From NCBI GenBank assembly GCA_000442015.1, contig KE561068.1, forward strand, positions 1-64,000: a stretch of 64,000 nt of DNA, given 5' to 3'. The position numbers and the translations under genes are program-made. Below are positions 36,101-47,505 of the stretch, piece after piece. The notes beneath the pieces are model-generated. The model saw only the letters and a program-made list of their open reading frames with translations. It did not search any database and was not told the DNA's origin. The DNA comes from Rozella allomycis CSF55. Taxonomy: Eukaryota; Rozellomycota. Within the stretch, counting starts at the first letter, position 1. Every line of letters begins with the position of its first letter.

Positions 36101-39100
36101 TAATGAAATCAAGGAAGAAACATTTTTAGAATTTATTAATAACATGTTAACATCAGGAGAAGTATCAAACTTGTTTCCAAAAGACGAAGTTATCATGATT
36201 TCATCCGACATGAGACCGATAATGAAGAAAGTCAGACCCCAAACAATTGATACAAATGAAAATTTATGGCAATTCTTTATTGACAGAGTCAAGAGCAATC
36301 TACACATAGTTTTATCATTCTCGCCTGTTGGAGACAAGTTTAGAAACAGAGCATTGAAGTTCCCTGGACTGATTAGTGGTTGTACAATGGACTGGTTTAC
36401 TAGATGGCCAAGTGAAGCGTTGAGAGCTGTTTCAGAGAAATTCTTGCAAGAATTTGACATTACATGTTCAGAGCAAGTCAAGATGGAAGTTGTTAACCAT
36501 ATGGCCTTTGTGCATGATTCTGTCACTGATATGTGTCAGCAATACTTTTTGCAGTTTAGAAGAAGCACCCATGTCACTCCAAAATCGTATCTAAGTTTTA
36601 TTAATTCTTACATGTCATTGTATAGCAAGAAGAGGAGAGAAGTTGGCGAGTTGAGTGACAGAATGAATATGGGGCTGTCTAAACTATTGGAAGCTACTAA
36701 ATCTGTTGCTGTGTTGAAAGAACAGTTGATTGTTAAAGAAAAGGATCTTGTTGTCGCCAGCAAGGAAGCCGATATTGTTCTAGTTGATGTGTCTGCTGCC
36801 ACTGCCGATGCTGAAAAGGTTAAAGAGGCAGTTTTAAAAGTCAAATTGAAGTCTGAGAGTATTGCGAATGCTATCAAAAAGGATAAAGAAGAAGCCGAAG
36901 GACAATTGGAAGCAGCCAGACCAGCGTTGGAGGAAGCAACAAAGGCATTGAATTCTATTCAGCCAGCGCATATTTCAACAATAAGAAAACTAGCTAAACC
37001 TCCACATCTGATTATGAGGATTATGGATGCTGTGCTGATTTTGCAAAAGAGGAGAATTGATGCTGTTATTCCTGATCCTGAGAGACCCTGTGTTAAACCT
37101 TGCTGGAGTGAATCTTTGAGATTAATGTCGCAGAGTGATTTCTTGTCTTCTTTAATCAACTTTCCATGTGATGAAATTAATGCAGAGACTGTGGAGCTGT
37201 TGGATCCTTACCTTGAAATGCCAGATTTTAATTTGGAAGGTGCAAAGAAGGTGTCGGCTGATGTTGCAGGTAACTTTTAATGTTGAAATTCACATTTAGG
37301 TTTAGCATCGTGGGTTAGAGCAATGTCATTCTATTACACTATCAATAAAAAGGTTATTCCGTTGAAAATGAATTTAGCAGTGCAAGAAAAGAAGTTGGAG
37401 ATTGCGATGGCTGATTTGAACAAGGCTCAAAAGACTTTGGATGAGAAGCAAGCTGAATTGGATGTGTTTAAACAGAAATACAATGCTGCTATAACAAATA
37501 AACAGGCGTTGCAAGATGATGCTGATTCTTGCAAGAGAAAGATGACTGCTGCAACTGCGTTGATTAATGGATTGAAGGGAGAGAAAGATAGATGGACATT
37601 GCAAAGCAAAGAGTTTGCAGAGCAGATTGGAAGACTTGTTGGTGATGTTATTCTGGCTACAGCATTCTTGTCGTATTCTGGGCCGTTTAATCAGACGTTT
37701 AGAACCCAGTTGCTGTCTATTTGGAAGGAAGATTTGAAAAAGAGAAAGATTCCGTTTTCTGCTGATGTTGATATTATCTCACTGCTTGTGGATGGCACTA
37801 CTATTGGAGAATGGAATATACAGGGACTGCCGACTGATGAGTTGTCTATACAGAATGGAATTATTGTTACGCAGGGAACGAGGTATCCACTGTTGATTGA
37901 TCCACAGGGACAGGCGAGATCATGGATCAGGAAGAGAGAAGAGAGCAGAGGGTTGATTGTTACGACATTGGGCAACAAGTATTTCAGACAGCATATTGAA
38001 GATTGTGTGTCGCAAGGGAAGCCATTGCTGATTGAAGATGTGGAAGAATCACTGGATCCAACATTGGACAATATTCTGGAAAAGAATTTGATAAAATCAG
38101 GGAAATCGTTTAAAGTTATTTTTGGAGAAAAGGAATTAGATTTTACTGAAGGATTTTGTTTATTCATTACAACAAAGTTGGCTAATCCGAGATATTCGCC
38201 TGAAATTTATGCAAAGACTTCTATTATTGATTTCACTGTGACGCAAAAGGGATTGGAAGATCAATTGTTGGGAAGAGTTATAATGAAGGAGAAGCAGGAA
38301 TTGGAAACGGAGAGATCCAAGTTGCTGGAAGAGGTTAATTCTAATAAGAAAAAGATGAAAGAATTGGAAGATAATTTACTGCAGAGATTAACTTCAACGC
38401 AAGGGTCGCTAGTAGATGATGAAAGTTTGATTGAAGTGTTAGCCGTTACTAAAACAACTGCAGAGGAAGTGTCTGAAAAGTTGGTGATTGCAGCAAGCTG
38501 AAACGCAAAAGAAAATAACGATTGCGAGAGAAGAATACAGACCAGTGGCTACTAGAGGATCTGTTTTGTATTTTCTTATTGCTGAAATGTCAATGATTAA
38601 TATAATGTACCAAACTTCATTGAGACAGTTTTTGAAGCTGTTTGATGAATCAATGTCGAAATCTAATCCGTCGCCTATTCCTTCAAAGAGAATTCAGAAT
38701 ATTATAGAGTATTGCACGTTGAGAACGTTCAAGTATATGGCTAGATCATTGTATGAAGAACACAAGCTGTTGTTTACATTGTTGTTGGCTTTAAAGATTG
38801 ATATGTTGGCTGGAAAGATTCCGTTTGATGATTTTAGATGTTTTATTAAAGGAGGAGCAGCGTTAGATATTAATGCAGTGATGAAGAAGCCATTTAATTG
38901 GATCTCTGATATGACTTGGCTGAATCTAGTTGCTTTGAGTAAAATTAATTCGTTCCAGGATATTCTCAATCAAGTTGGAAAGAATGAAAAAGCTTGGAAG
39001 AGTTGGTATGAAAAAGATTCGCCTGAAAATGAGCCGTTGCCTGGTGGATATTCAAACACTCTGGATTCATTTAGAAAATTAATGTTGATTCGTTCTTGGT

Positions 39101-41028
39101 GTTTAGACAGAACTATTGTATCTTCTAAACAGTATATTGCTGATTCTCTGGGACAAGTTTATGCTGAATCTCAGGTGCTTGATTTGGATGCAATGTTGGA
39201 AGAGAGTGACAATAGAACTCCTTTGATTTGTTTATTGTCAACTGGTGCTGATCCAACGGCTGATATTGAAAGTTTATCCAAACGACATAAAATTGATATG
39301 AAAGCAATCTCGATGGGTCAAGGACAAGAAGTTCATGCTAGAAAGTTAATGACGAATTACATGACGAATGGTGGTTGGGCTCTACTACAAAATTGTCATT
39401 TGGGTATTCCTTTTCTTGAAGAATTATTGGTAATGATTCTGGAAACTGAACAAATTCACGAGAAATTTAGATGTTGGATTACTACTGATGTGAATGAAAA
39501 ATTTCCTATAAATTTATTGCAAGTTTCTATCAAATTTACGAATGAACCACCTAGAGGTATTAGAGCTGGATTAAAGAGAACTTATGGTTGGTTAACTCAA
39601 GATATGTTGGGTAAAATATATTCCTTCAAGTTTATTCTTAGATATTTCTGCTAGACCTCAGTACAAACCATTGATTTATGCTATTGGATTCTTACATACT
39701 ACTGTTCAAGAAAGAAGAAAGTTTGGTCCTTTAGGTATCCATTATTATCAATTTCAATTCTAGGTTGGAATATTCCATATGAATTCAATCAATCTGATTT
39801 AGCTGCCTCAATCCAATTCTCTCAAAACCATCTTGATGAATTACAACCAAAGGCTCCTATTTCCTGGACTACCGTTAGATACATGTTCTGTGAAGTTCAC
39901 TACGGAGGACGTGTTACAGATGACTATGACAGAAGACTACTAGTCACTTACGGAAAGACTTGGTTTGGTGATCACATGTTTGCTGACAACTTTCAATTCT
40001 ACAAAAATTACACAATCCCTCATCTCAAATCAATCGACGAGTACAGAAAAGTTATTGAAGAAGTTCCCCTGGTTGATTCTCCCGAAGTTTTCGGTCTCCA
40101 TCCTAATGCTGATATCTCCTGTCAAACTAAAGAGTCTAATTTGATGCTGGATAATATTCTGTCGATTCAACCAAAAGATTCGGGATCTGGGACTGGTGAA
40201 ACTAGAGAAGATGTTGTAAAGAGAATCGCTAATGATCTTTTAAGCAAACTACCTGAAGATTTTAACAAGCATAAAGTTAAACAAGCTATCGTCAAGCTTG
40301 GTGGTCCAAAACCTTTGAACATCTTTCTTGGTCAAGAAGTTGATAGAATGCAGACAGTCATTATTAAAACAAGATCGATTCTACAAGATTTGAAACTAGC
40401 TATTGACGGTACAATTATCATGAGTCCCCAGTTACAACAATCTCTCGATGCTCTCTATGATGCACGTGTTCCTCTTGCATGGGAAAAAGTTTCTTGGAAA
40501 TCATCAACTCTTGGCTTATGGTTCGCTGAACTCGTCCAAAGAACGCTGCAATTCCAATCATGGCTCTTTGAAGGCAAACCAAACGTATTCTGGCTGTCCG
40601 GCTTCTTCAATCCCCAAGGGTTCCTCACCGCCATGCGCCAGGAAATCACAAGAGCGCATCAAGGATGGGCATTGGATAACGTCAAACTACACACAGAAGT
40701 TTTGCGCCAGATGAAAGAAGATATCACTCAGCCGCCAGCCGAAGGCGTGTACATCCACGGTCTGTTTATTGAAGGTGCTGGCTGGGACAGGAAGAATACA
40801 CGGCTGGTTGATTCGCAGCCCAAAGTCATTTACATGCAGATGCCCATTGTTCATGTGTCCGCTATCAACTCGACGGAAGACCGCGATCCCAGGTTCTATC
40901 AATGTCCGGTTTACAGGAGACCTAATAGGACAGATCTCAATTATGTGTTTGATGTGGAATTGAAGACTCAGCAGAATCCTGATTATTGGATTTTGAGAGG
41001 AGTTGCGATGCTGTGTTCTACAACTTAA
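27145..41028 (+). CDS. Axonemal dynein heavy chain, outer-arm class (DNAH5/DNAH8-like)
   Basis: This motor powers ciliary beating. It has about 4,500 residues with roughly 14 introns. The N-terminal tail (DHC_N1) starts [17 protein letters not shown]. The linker follows, then AAA1 with P-loop [13 protein letters not shown] (near 32870), AAA2 GPTGAGKT (33742), AAA3 GEPGTAKT (34780) and AAA4 GVGGSGKQS (35925). The stalk coiled coil and microtubule-binding region span about 36660-37640, then AAA5/6 and the C-terminal domain ([16 protein letters not shown]) ending at 41028. Motifs [20 protein letters not shown] and [17 protein letters not shown] favour the outer-arm gamma/DNAH5-8 group. One 1-nt (or 4-nt) frame slip lies near 38490-38500; see findings. 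The 59-nt intron at 35776-35834 is a double intron. It shows the organism makes motile flagella. Confidence 0.88.
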
Positions 41029-41326
41029 TAAATGGATTTTTAGTGATGAATTGTTTATTTCTTTTTGTGATAATGTAGATTATAATTTATAGTTGTCAAT
41101 TGAGTGGTTCTCCGTTCTTGCCTCTTGGTCAGTTAGCCTCGGAGTTTAAGATTTGGAGATGTGCTCCAACTTCCAAGTTCCAACCTCCAAATTCCAATAT
41201 AAAAAGTCAAGGTGCTTTAAATTTAATATGAGGACAATCACATTGAGATCAAAACTAGCTAATGAGAAATAATGCTAATATCAATGATACATATGTGCTC
41301 AATGCCTTGAATTTTATCTCAGCCAC
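41029..41326. other. Intergenic region after the dynein gene
   Basis: About 300 bp, no gene seen. It contains a short run of TCCAA-type repeats at 41164-41198 and is otherwise AT-rich. Confidence 0.45.
41164..41198. repeat. Short imperfect TCCAA tandem repeat
   Basis: Five TCCAA units occur within 35 bp, spaced by 2-4 bases of varying sequence. This is probably simple-sequence drift. Confidence 0.5.
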
Positions 41327-42501
41327 ATGCCACGCAAACAAACGGACTATTATGATATTGCAGAGATATCATCAGATACTTTGTTAAGAGAATTTGAAAA
41401 GAAGTATCAGGAGTGCAACGAAAATGCTGAACCAACTGAACACGAAAAGGTGTAAACTATTTTGCTCTCACAAAAAATAGTGTCAAAAAGTGGGAACAAT
41501 GGTGTGAAGAGCATGAACATGATCCAAAAGAAATTTCAACAGAAACAGTTTTGCAAATCAAAGATTTTTTACATCATGAATGTGGCAAAGTGGTAGTGTG
41601 GAATTCGGTAATTTCACAAATCTAAAGTTGAAAAGTTCAATAAAGCAAAGAAGATAAAGTCTGACATAGGAAAATATTTGAAATATGAGAATCCCGAAAT
41701 GATTATTAAGGGACCTTGGAATACAGATACGAACACAGGAAATCCGGCGTTGTCAAAAATGTTGACTGTGGAACTTCAAAAAATTAAACGTCTGGTTCAA
41801 AATCGAAAAAGCGTTGTAAGCACTAAACGTGCAATTGATGAATTGGAAATGAAAGCATTGTTTTCGCATTTGACAAAACTGGAAGATACAAAACCAAACA
41901 CCGCATGCATGTTCAAATGCATGTACATCTTAATGTTTATGTGTATGTTGGATTTCGATGATGTAACCCGTATTATGATAGAATGGTTCAAAATACCTGG
42001 AGATGATAAAAATAGTTTGATTATGGAATTTCCTTTAAGGCAACATGTCCAAAATAGTGATGGTAATGACATAAGTTGATGCAAATAGTATTACATGGTT
42101 TTTCCTTATACAGGGCAGACAAAAAGAATATCCATCTTTGTCCAATTACTTGGGTTAACATTTGGTTAGCAACAATTAGAAAGCTTAAAGGTCCTTTGTT
42201 TGTGAATATATCTGAGAATGATGAAGTTATACGAGAATCTCCAATAACCAGAGATTTCTTTGTGACGCAGTTTAATCATCATTTGCAAGCAATAGGCCTA
42301 GATGCCGTTTGGTTTGACACAAAATCCTTTAGCAAGGGTAGCGTTCAATTTTTTTATAGAAAGGGTTTTGAAATCGTTGAAATACTGCATTGGTCGGGGC
42401 AATCAAAATCATTTAATGAAAATGTTATTGCGGAATATATTAGAGGCCAGAAACGAATTAGTGGCGAAGCCTTAATGAGACAATTGGGCCTTGGCCCGTA
42501 A
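41327..42501 (+). CDS. Tyrosine-recombinase (Crypton-like) protein lacking most catalytic residues
   Basis: Three short introns (29 nt near 41452, 20 nt near 41609, 26 nt at 42063-42088) join four exons into about 360 residues. The start MPRKQTDYYDIAEISSD is followed by a core-binding-like helical part (KKWEQWCEEHEHDPKEI, TVLQIKDFLHHECGK), a linker KYENPEMIIKGPWN, and a catalytic-like domain. Aligned by eye to Crypton and other tyrosine recombinases, the first-arginine box reads CMLDFDDVTR where LRxxD is expected. The HxxR box reads TKSFSKGSVQFFY (H to K, R to S). W and the final Y (LHWSGQ...AEYI) remain. The coding frame and introns look maintained, so this is more like a domesticated or decayed recombinase than a live element. 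No flanking repeats were seen. Confidence 0.55.
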
Positions 42502-42748
42502 TAAAATTTTTATTATCTAAGTTTGGTCATTCATTACACGATGTCTAAAATATTTTCAATTAAGATCAATTATGCCGTGCGCGTAATCCTGGTCTTCATC
42601 TGCAAAATTTTACGGTTGATATATTAAAAAAATTAAAGAGTCCATTAACTGTGAATAATAGATATCGAAAGAAATTTGAGTTTATGTCGTATTGAGACTA
42701 GAAGAACATGAAAAGCAAAACACGGCTACTTTTATAAAACGCATAGCA

Positions 42749-43729
42749 TTATCTATTTATTAGTTCCTCTGCTCCTAGACTGGCGGTAACATTAGTTACA
42801 GTAACTTGTCTAATGGAGTCAATTTCCGCCATCACGGCCTTATCCTCGAATAACTTAGGTATAACTGAAGTCTCTGCCTTGGATGATAAAGCGAGCATCC
42901 CAGTACTCCAGGAGATACAGTCGTATGTAATAAGACCTATCTGTACACCTAAATTGTCTCGATAAACTGCCTCCAAAATTATGGGAATGCAGGCAGTTAT
43001 TGTATTTACTATTAATGAGATCATGCTAATTTTCCCAAACTTGAGCATTCTCTTAAATATTTGCAATACTTGAGAGTTGGCGCCTTTTGACATGTCTTGA
43101 ACAATTTTCTCTAGTTTCGATAGTTCCTTCAAAATCAGTACATATGTAAAAATATATCCCGCAACCAATAAAGTACAGCATAATCTTCTTCCTTGTCTTA
43201 GCATCAAGTATTCATTCAAATCTGTCTTTTGACACATTAAGCATAGTAAAATAAAATCTAGTACAAACACAAATAACAGATAAACAATGCCCTTCAGCTT
43301 AATTGACCTGGCTGCATTTCGATTGCTCGTCACTAAGAAGCTTGTTTTTTCGTACAAGTTGAAGAACAGCCAGGAGCCCGAAAGAGGCAGGAGATAGTAT
43401 ATTACGCTTGACACAACAAAGAATATATACTCAGTATTCATCTTATCGGTTGCCGTCTTTGGAGTTGCTACATCGAACGCCATAAGAATAGGCATAATTG
43501 AACCAAAGAGGTACATAGCGGCAGCTGTGAATAAGCTGTAGTCAAAGGCAGTGAGTTTTTTAAAGTTAATTTTTGTTATAATCATAGCACGAACTACAAA
43601 CATGAAATTGATGAAAAAGATTCCGCTATAAACTAGAGTTGCAATCTGTACAGAGTAGGAGTTAAAACAAGCAATTGGAGATGTGTTTACATGCCTATTG
43701 CAAAATTGATATGTGTACTCGTCTCTCAT
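42749..43729 (-). CDS. Seven-transmembrane-helix protein, family unknown
   Basis: Single exon, about 326 residues. Seven hydrophobic helices are visible in order, beginning near QIATLVYSGIFFINFMFVV, FDYSLFTAAAMYLFGSIM, EYIFFVVSSVIYYLLPLSG, KGIVYLLFVFVLDFILLC, LCCTLLVAGYIFTYVLI, ISMISLIVNTITACIPIIL and ITYDCISWSTGMLALSS. A short extracellular-type N-terminus has a cysteine and ends CNRHVNTSPIACFN. A basic loop sits between helices 5 and 6 (KRMLKFGK), and the C-tail is soluble. The topology suggests a GPCR-like sensor, but none of the usual DRY or NPxxY motifs are present, so the function is open. The start is ATG 43729; the frame upstream begins with GTG only. A CCCCTT motif lies about 20 nt before the ATG. 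Confidence 0.7.
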   Translation of the reverse strand: MRDEYTYQFCNRHVNTSPIACFNSYSVQIATLVYSGIFFINFMFVVRAMIITKINFKKLTAFDYSLFTAAAMYLFGSIMPILMAFDVATPKTATDKMNTEYIFFVVSSVIYYLLPLSGSWLFFNLYEKTSFLVTSNRNAARSIKLKGIVYLLFVFVLDFILLCLMCQKTDLNEYLMLRQGRRLCCTLLVAGYIFTYVLILKELSKLEKIVQDMSKGANSQVLQIFKRMLKFGKISMISLIVNTITACIPIILEAVYRDNLGVQIGLITYDCISWSTGMLALSSKAETSVIPKLFEDKAVMAEIDSIRQVTVTNVTASLGAEELINR

Positions 43730-43937
43730 GAGCAATTGGTATCTAAGGGGCACCTCCTCTCCGTTTTTCTATAGCCGACCACTAAGTTGCCAAGGTAATG
43801 ATATTGAAAGGTCTTTGTAGATGAAATTAAATGTTAGAATCGGTTTCTGTGAAGTACCCTTAAAATGTCTAACTTTGATGGGTAAAAGTAACCTTTAAAA
43901 AAGATTATGAAATTAAAGAATTTTATTAATGAAAAAA

Positions 43938-46173
43938 TCACATTCTCTCTAAAGGAACAAGACCGAGCAATTTCAGACCGTTGCTTAAGCATTGCTTGGC
44001 AGAAACAAGAAGAGCAAGACGTGCTTGGGCAAGATTTAATTCCCTATCTTTGACAAAAAGAACATCCAATGCCGATGAAATGGATCTACACAATTGCATA
44101 AGGTAAGAAACGACAACACAAGGCTCGTGAGTTTTAGAAGCTAAAACAACAATTTCAGGGAATTGAGAAATCAAATCAACGAGAGGAAACACACATGGTT
44201 CTACGAGAAGATCAAGATTTAATGTTGAAATGTCTTTTGGTAGAGAAATACCAGCTCTTCTTTCAATGGAGCAGAGACGAGCATGAGCGTATTGAACATA
44301 TGGGCCAGTGTCTCCTTCAAAGGCAAAGAAACGCTTGGGATCAAAGTTGTAATTTTTGATTCTTTTAGCAGACATGTCTTGGATCATAATAGCACTTAAT
44401 CCAAGAACATCAGCAACGTATTCAGGATTTTCAATTTGAGCATATTTTTCAGGGGTTGATTTCATAACTTCGTGCATAATATCTTTGGCTTCTTCTAAGA
44501 TTTGTTCTAGAAAGACTACTGTTCCTGCTCTAGTAGACATCCCCATTACAAGACCAAAGTTGATGTGATGGCATTTTGAATGCCAATCAAAGTTTGCCTT
44601 TTCAAGTATTTTGAACAATTGTTGCAAATGAAGATCTTGTTGAGAAGCAACAACATAAAACATTTGATCAAAGTTGAATGTTTTTTGGCGATCAATAGCG
44701 GCTGCAACATCTCTTGTCAAGTAAAGAGTCGTTCCATTGGACTTTTGCAGAACTGCAACGCCTAATTTATCTTCATTTAAATCTGCAATCAAAGCACCAT
44801 TATCTTCTTTAACTAGTTTTTTCTCCTTTAATATTTTCAATGCATCTTTCATTCCTTGTTCGTACAATGATTCTCCTGAATAGATATCAAATTCAACATT
44901 CAATCTAGAATAAAGTTCTTTATACTTTTCAATGCTGAGATCTCTAAACCTTTGCCATAACGATAAAGCCTCTTCATCACCCTTTTCCATCCTTGCAAAA
45001 TAATCACGTGCTAGGTCATGAATAGTTTCATCTTCCTTTGCCAATTTCTAATTTTATCGTGAATTTAAATTTACATTAATTTCAACATAAACATTGTACA
45101 AATGTTTAATTGGATCTTTTTGAAGTTCTTCCTCACTTCCAAATCTCTCAAAGCCAATCGCTAACAATCCGTATTGCTTTCCCCAATCACCAAGATAATT
45201 CATTCCAACAACTTTATAACCATTAAATATAAAAACTTGTTTCAAAAAGTTTCCAATAATGGTAGATCTTAAATGTCCTACATGAAATGGTTTAGCAATA
45301 TTTGGTGAAGAGTACTCAACAACAATTGTTTTCCCTTCACCCCCTTTGTTCTTTCCATATTCAGAATTCTTGGTCAAAGCTTCCATTATCACCTTGTTTC
45401 TAAAATCATCCTTATTGGCGCGAAAATTGATGAATGTTCCAATTACATTGCATTCCACAATCAAATCATCAGTAATGTACTTTAAAATCACAAATAAATC
45501 AATTTACCTTTTCTTTGATAAATTTAGCCAACTCATTTGGCTTTTCTTTCAACTTCAACTTGAAGGAATTCAATGAAATATCACCATGATCAGCTTGCTT
45601 GGGTTTCTCTAATGATTCAAACACAACAGTAGGATCAATCTTTAAAAGAATTCCAACTTTCATTGCAACAGCATACTTAAACTCATCAAACACAGATTTC
45701 GTTGCTGTTGGAACTTGGAGCCTCAAAGTTTGTCTGATTATAGGATGCTTATGCAAATCCTTCCAGTACGCGCAAAGAGAACCACCCAACTCAAAAGATT
45801 TCAAAGTCATAGTCTCATAAATAAAATAATCTAAAAACGTCGGTGACTTTGAATTCAAATGTTTCGCATTAGAACTTAACACCGATGCAAAATCACTCGC
45901 ACTGGCATTTTTTCCTGACATTTCAACAGTCTTAAGCAACACACTAAGCTTTTCCTGTCCCAAAGAGTAATCTCCACCAAGAATATACGCTGCGACACCT
46001 AGAGATGAACTCAAGTATTCAGTATTTCCACACTCATCCTTGACTTGGAACTGGTTCTTCTTGCAAGAAAAATCTAATTCGTGTGAAAACAAAGATGGCT
46101 TCTCACAGAACAGACAAAGTGCAGCAAGAGGAGCTTGTAGTCGATTAACGTACCATTTCGAAAGGCTTGTCAT
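43938..46173 (-). CDS. RARS: Arginyl-tRNA synthetase, cytosolic
   Basis: This class I synthetase charges tRNA-Arg. From the ATG at 46173 (MTSLSKWYVNRLQAPLAAL) the N-terminal additional domain follows, then PNIAKPFHVGHLRSTIIG, where HVGH is the HIGH signature. After two short introns come the catalytic region with MNYLGDWGKQYG and GMSTRAGTVVFL at the KMSKS position. The anticodon-binding helical domain ends GLKLLGLVPLERM, a conserved C-terminus. Length is about 730 residues. The upstream frame extends to 46227 but starts with GTG, so 46173 is used. The eukaryotic type lacks a canonical KMSKS, as here. No mitochondrial presequence is clear; one gene may serve both compartments, which I cannot test. 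Confidence 0.92.
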
Positions 46174-46842
46174 TTCTTTTCGTGGCGCAGATGCCTTTTT
46201 CGATTTTCGATCAGCAATGCGACACACATTTTTATCGCTATATATCGACTAACTCTTATATTTTCAAAATATGTCATCTGAGATTATGCTACTATTACGG
46301 ATAACGGAAGACAAATGAGTAAAACCTCCAGCTTCCGCTAACCCAAAAATCGAACATATGCATACAAAGTGAAATAAATAGATATATCGAAAACCATCCC
46401 ATTGCTAATGTTTAACTTTGATTTTTATAGTCTCTCATATTGCCGATTTGCAATTTTGACGAGTAACACCATAACCGCATAATCCAAAACTATATCATTT
46501 CTTATATCGAGAGTTTCCAATATACTTTGGCATAAATGGGTATGAATAGTTGCTTATTGATTTTTTTAAACAATTTTTGCAGCTTTCACATTCACAATAT
46601 TCGTTAACATTTGGCGCGACCTCCAGTAATACTTGTATCACAAATGTAAAATATGAACAGAATGATTGAATTTGAAAAAGTTATAGTGTATGGATGTCTT
46701 TGTTATTCCACACTCATTCTGCAGCGACGTCTCGCGTATTTTAATTCAACAATTAACAATACATTTAATGAATTTAGTTTTATTTATTATTCAAATCAAA
46801 CTTATCAAAATGTATTTATCTATTTTAAATTTGAAATACTTG
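46174..46842. other. Intergenic region upstream of ArgRS
   Basis: AT-rich, about 670 bp to the end of the DUF1764 gene. An open stretch at 46653-46842 on the plus strand is antisense to or next to DUF1764 exons and has no recognisable domain. No RNA gene was seen. Confidence 0.4.
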
Positions 46843-47279
46843 CTAATAACAACATTTGCAGTCAAAAGGGCAAAGAGGTGTATCTATCACGATATATAAT
46901 TAATCTTACTGCCTCCCATGCCAATTTTTAAGTCCTTCGCGTCAAACAACGGCAAGCCATCGTCCATAAATTCTATTTATCACTAATTTAAATACTTACT
47001 CTTCGGTTTTAATCCTCTTGCGTCAAAAAAGTCATCTTCAAGTTGTTTTTTCTTTATTTCTTTTTTATTCGGAATTCCTGACACTAGTTTTGAACCAGTA
47101 TCAGCATCTGACGATTCTTTTGGTCCCTTTTTCTTTTTGGCGCAAGAGAATATATCATCAATTTCACTACTCACTTTGGCTTTAGTACTAACATCACAAG
47201 ATTCAGCATTTTCAGTGACTTTCCAAACTGATGTCGCAGTCATAAAAACTATTGTGGCGAAGTAAACGGAATCAATCAT
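46843..47279 (-). CDS. DUF1764 family protein
   Basis: This is a small conserved eukaryotic protein of unknown role. After two introns of about 26-27 nt it reads SEIDDIFSCAKKKKGPK, a lysine-rich middle, DDFFDARGLKPK, FMDDGLPLFDAKDLKIGMGG, and the family's final block TPLCPFDCKCCY. The last two exons are missed without splicing. Length is about 125 residues. The start may be 47279 or the in-frame ATG 36 nt further in (MTATSVWK), which fits the family better because most members lack the hydrophobic start MIDSVYFATIVF. The basic region suggests the nucleolus; function is unknown. Confidence 0.8.
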
Positions 47280-47505
47280 CTCAAAAGAGATATTCGCATG
47301 TACTACATTATTAAGTTATTAAAAAATAAAAAGATACATCATCATAAAAATTTATTCTCGTATTAGAAACTGTTATTTAAGCTAATATGATGACTATATG
47401 GGCGTGAGAAATTCTTCATAAATGCAATAGATTTATTTCAAATTTTTGCAAGCCTTTCTTGCGCCTGAAAATTATTTGCGAAATTTCTTCCTCTCTGAAT
47501 AAAAA

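Noticed and set aside
39125..39307. Small antisense ORFs inside the dynein gene
   Set aside because: Many exist along the 14-kb gene; all lie opposite conserved motor sequence.
46653..46931. Plus-strand ORF of 92 codons
   Set aside because: No domain; AT-rich composition; overlaps the last exons of DUF1764 in antisense.
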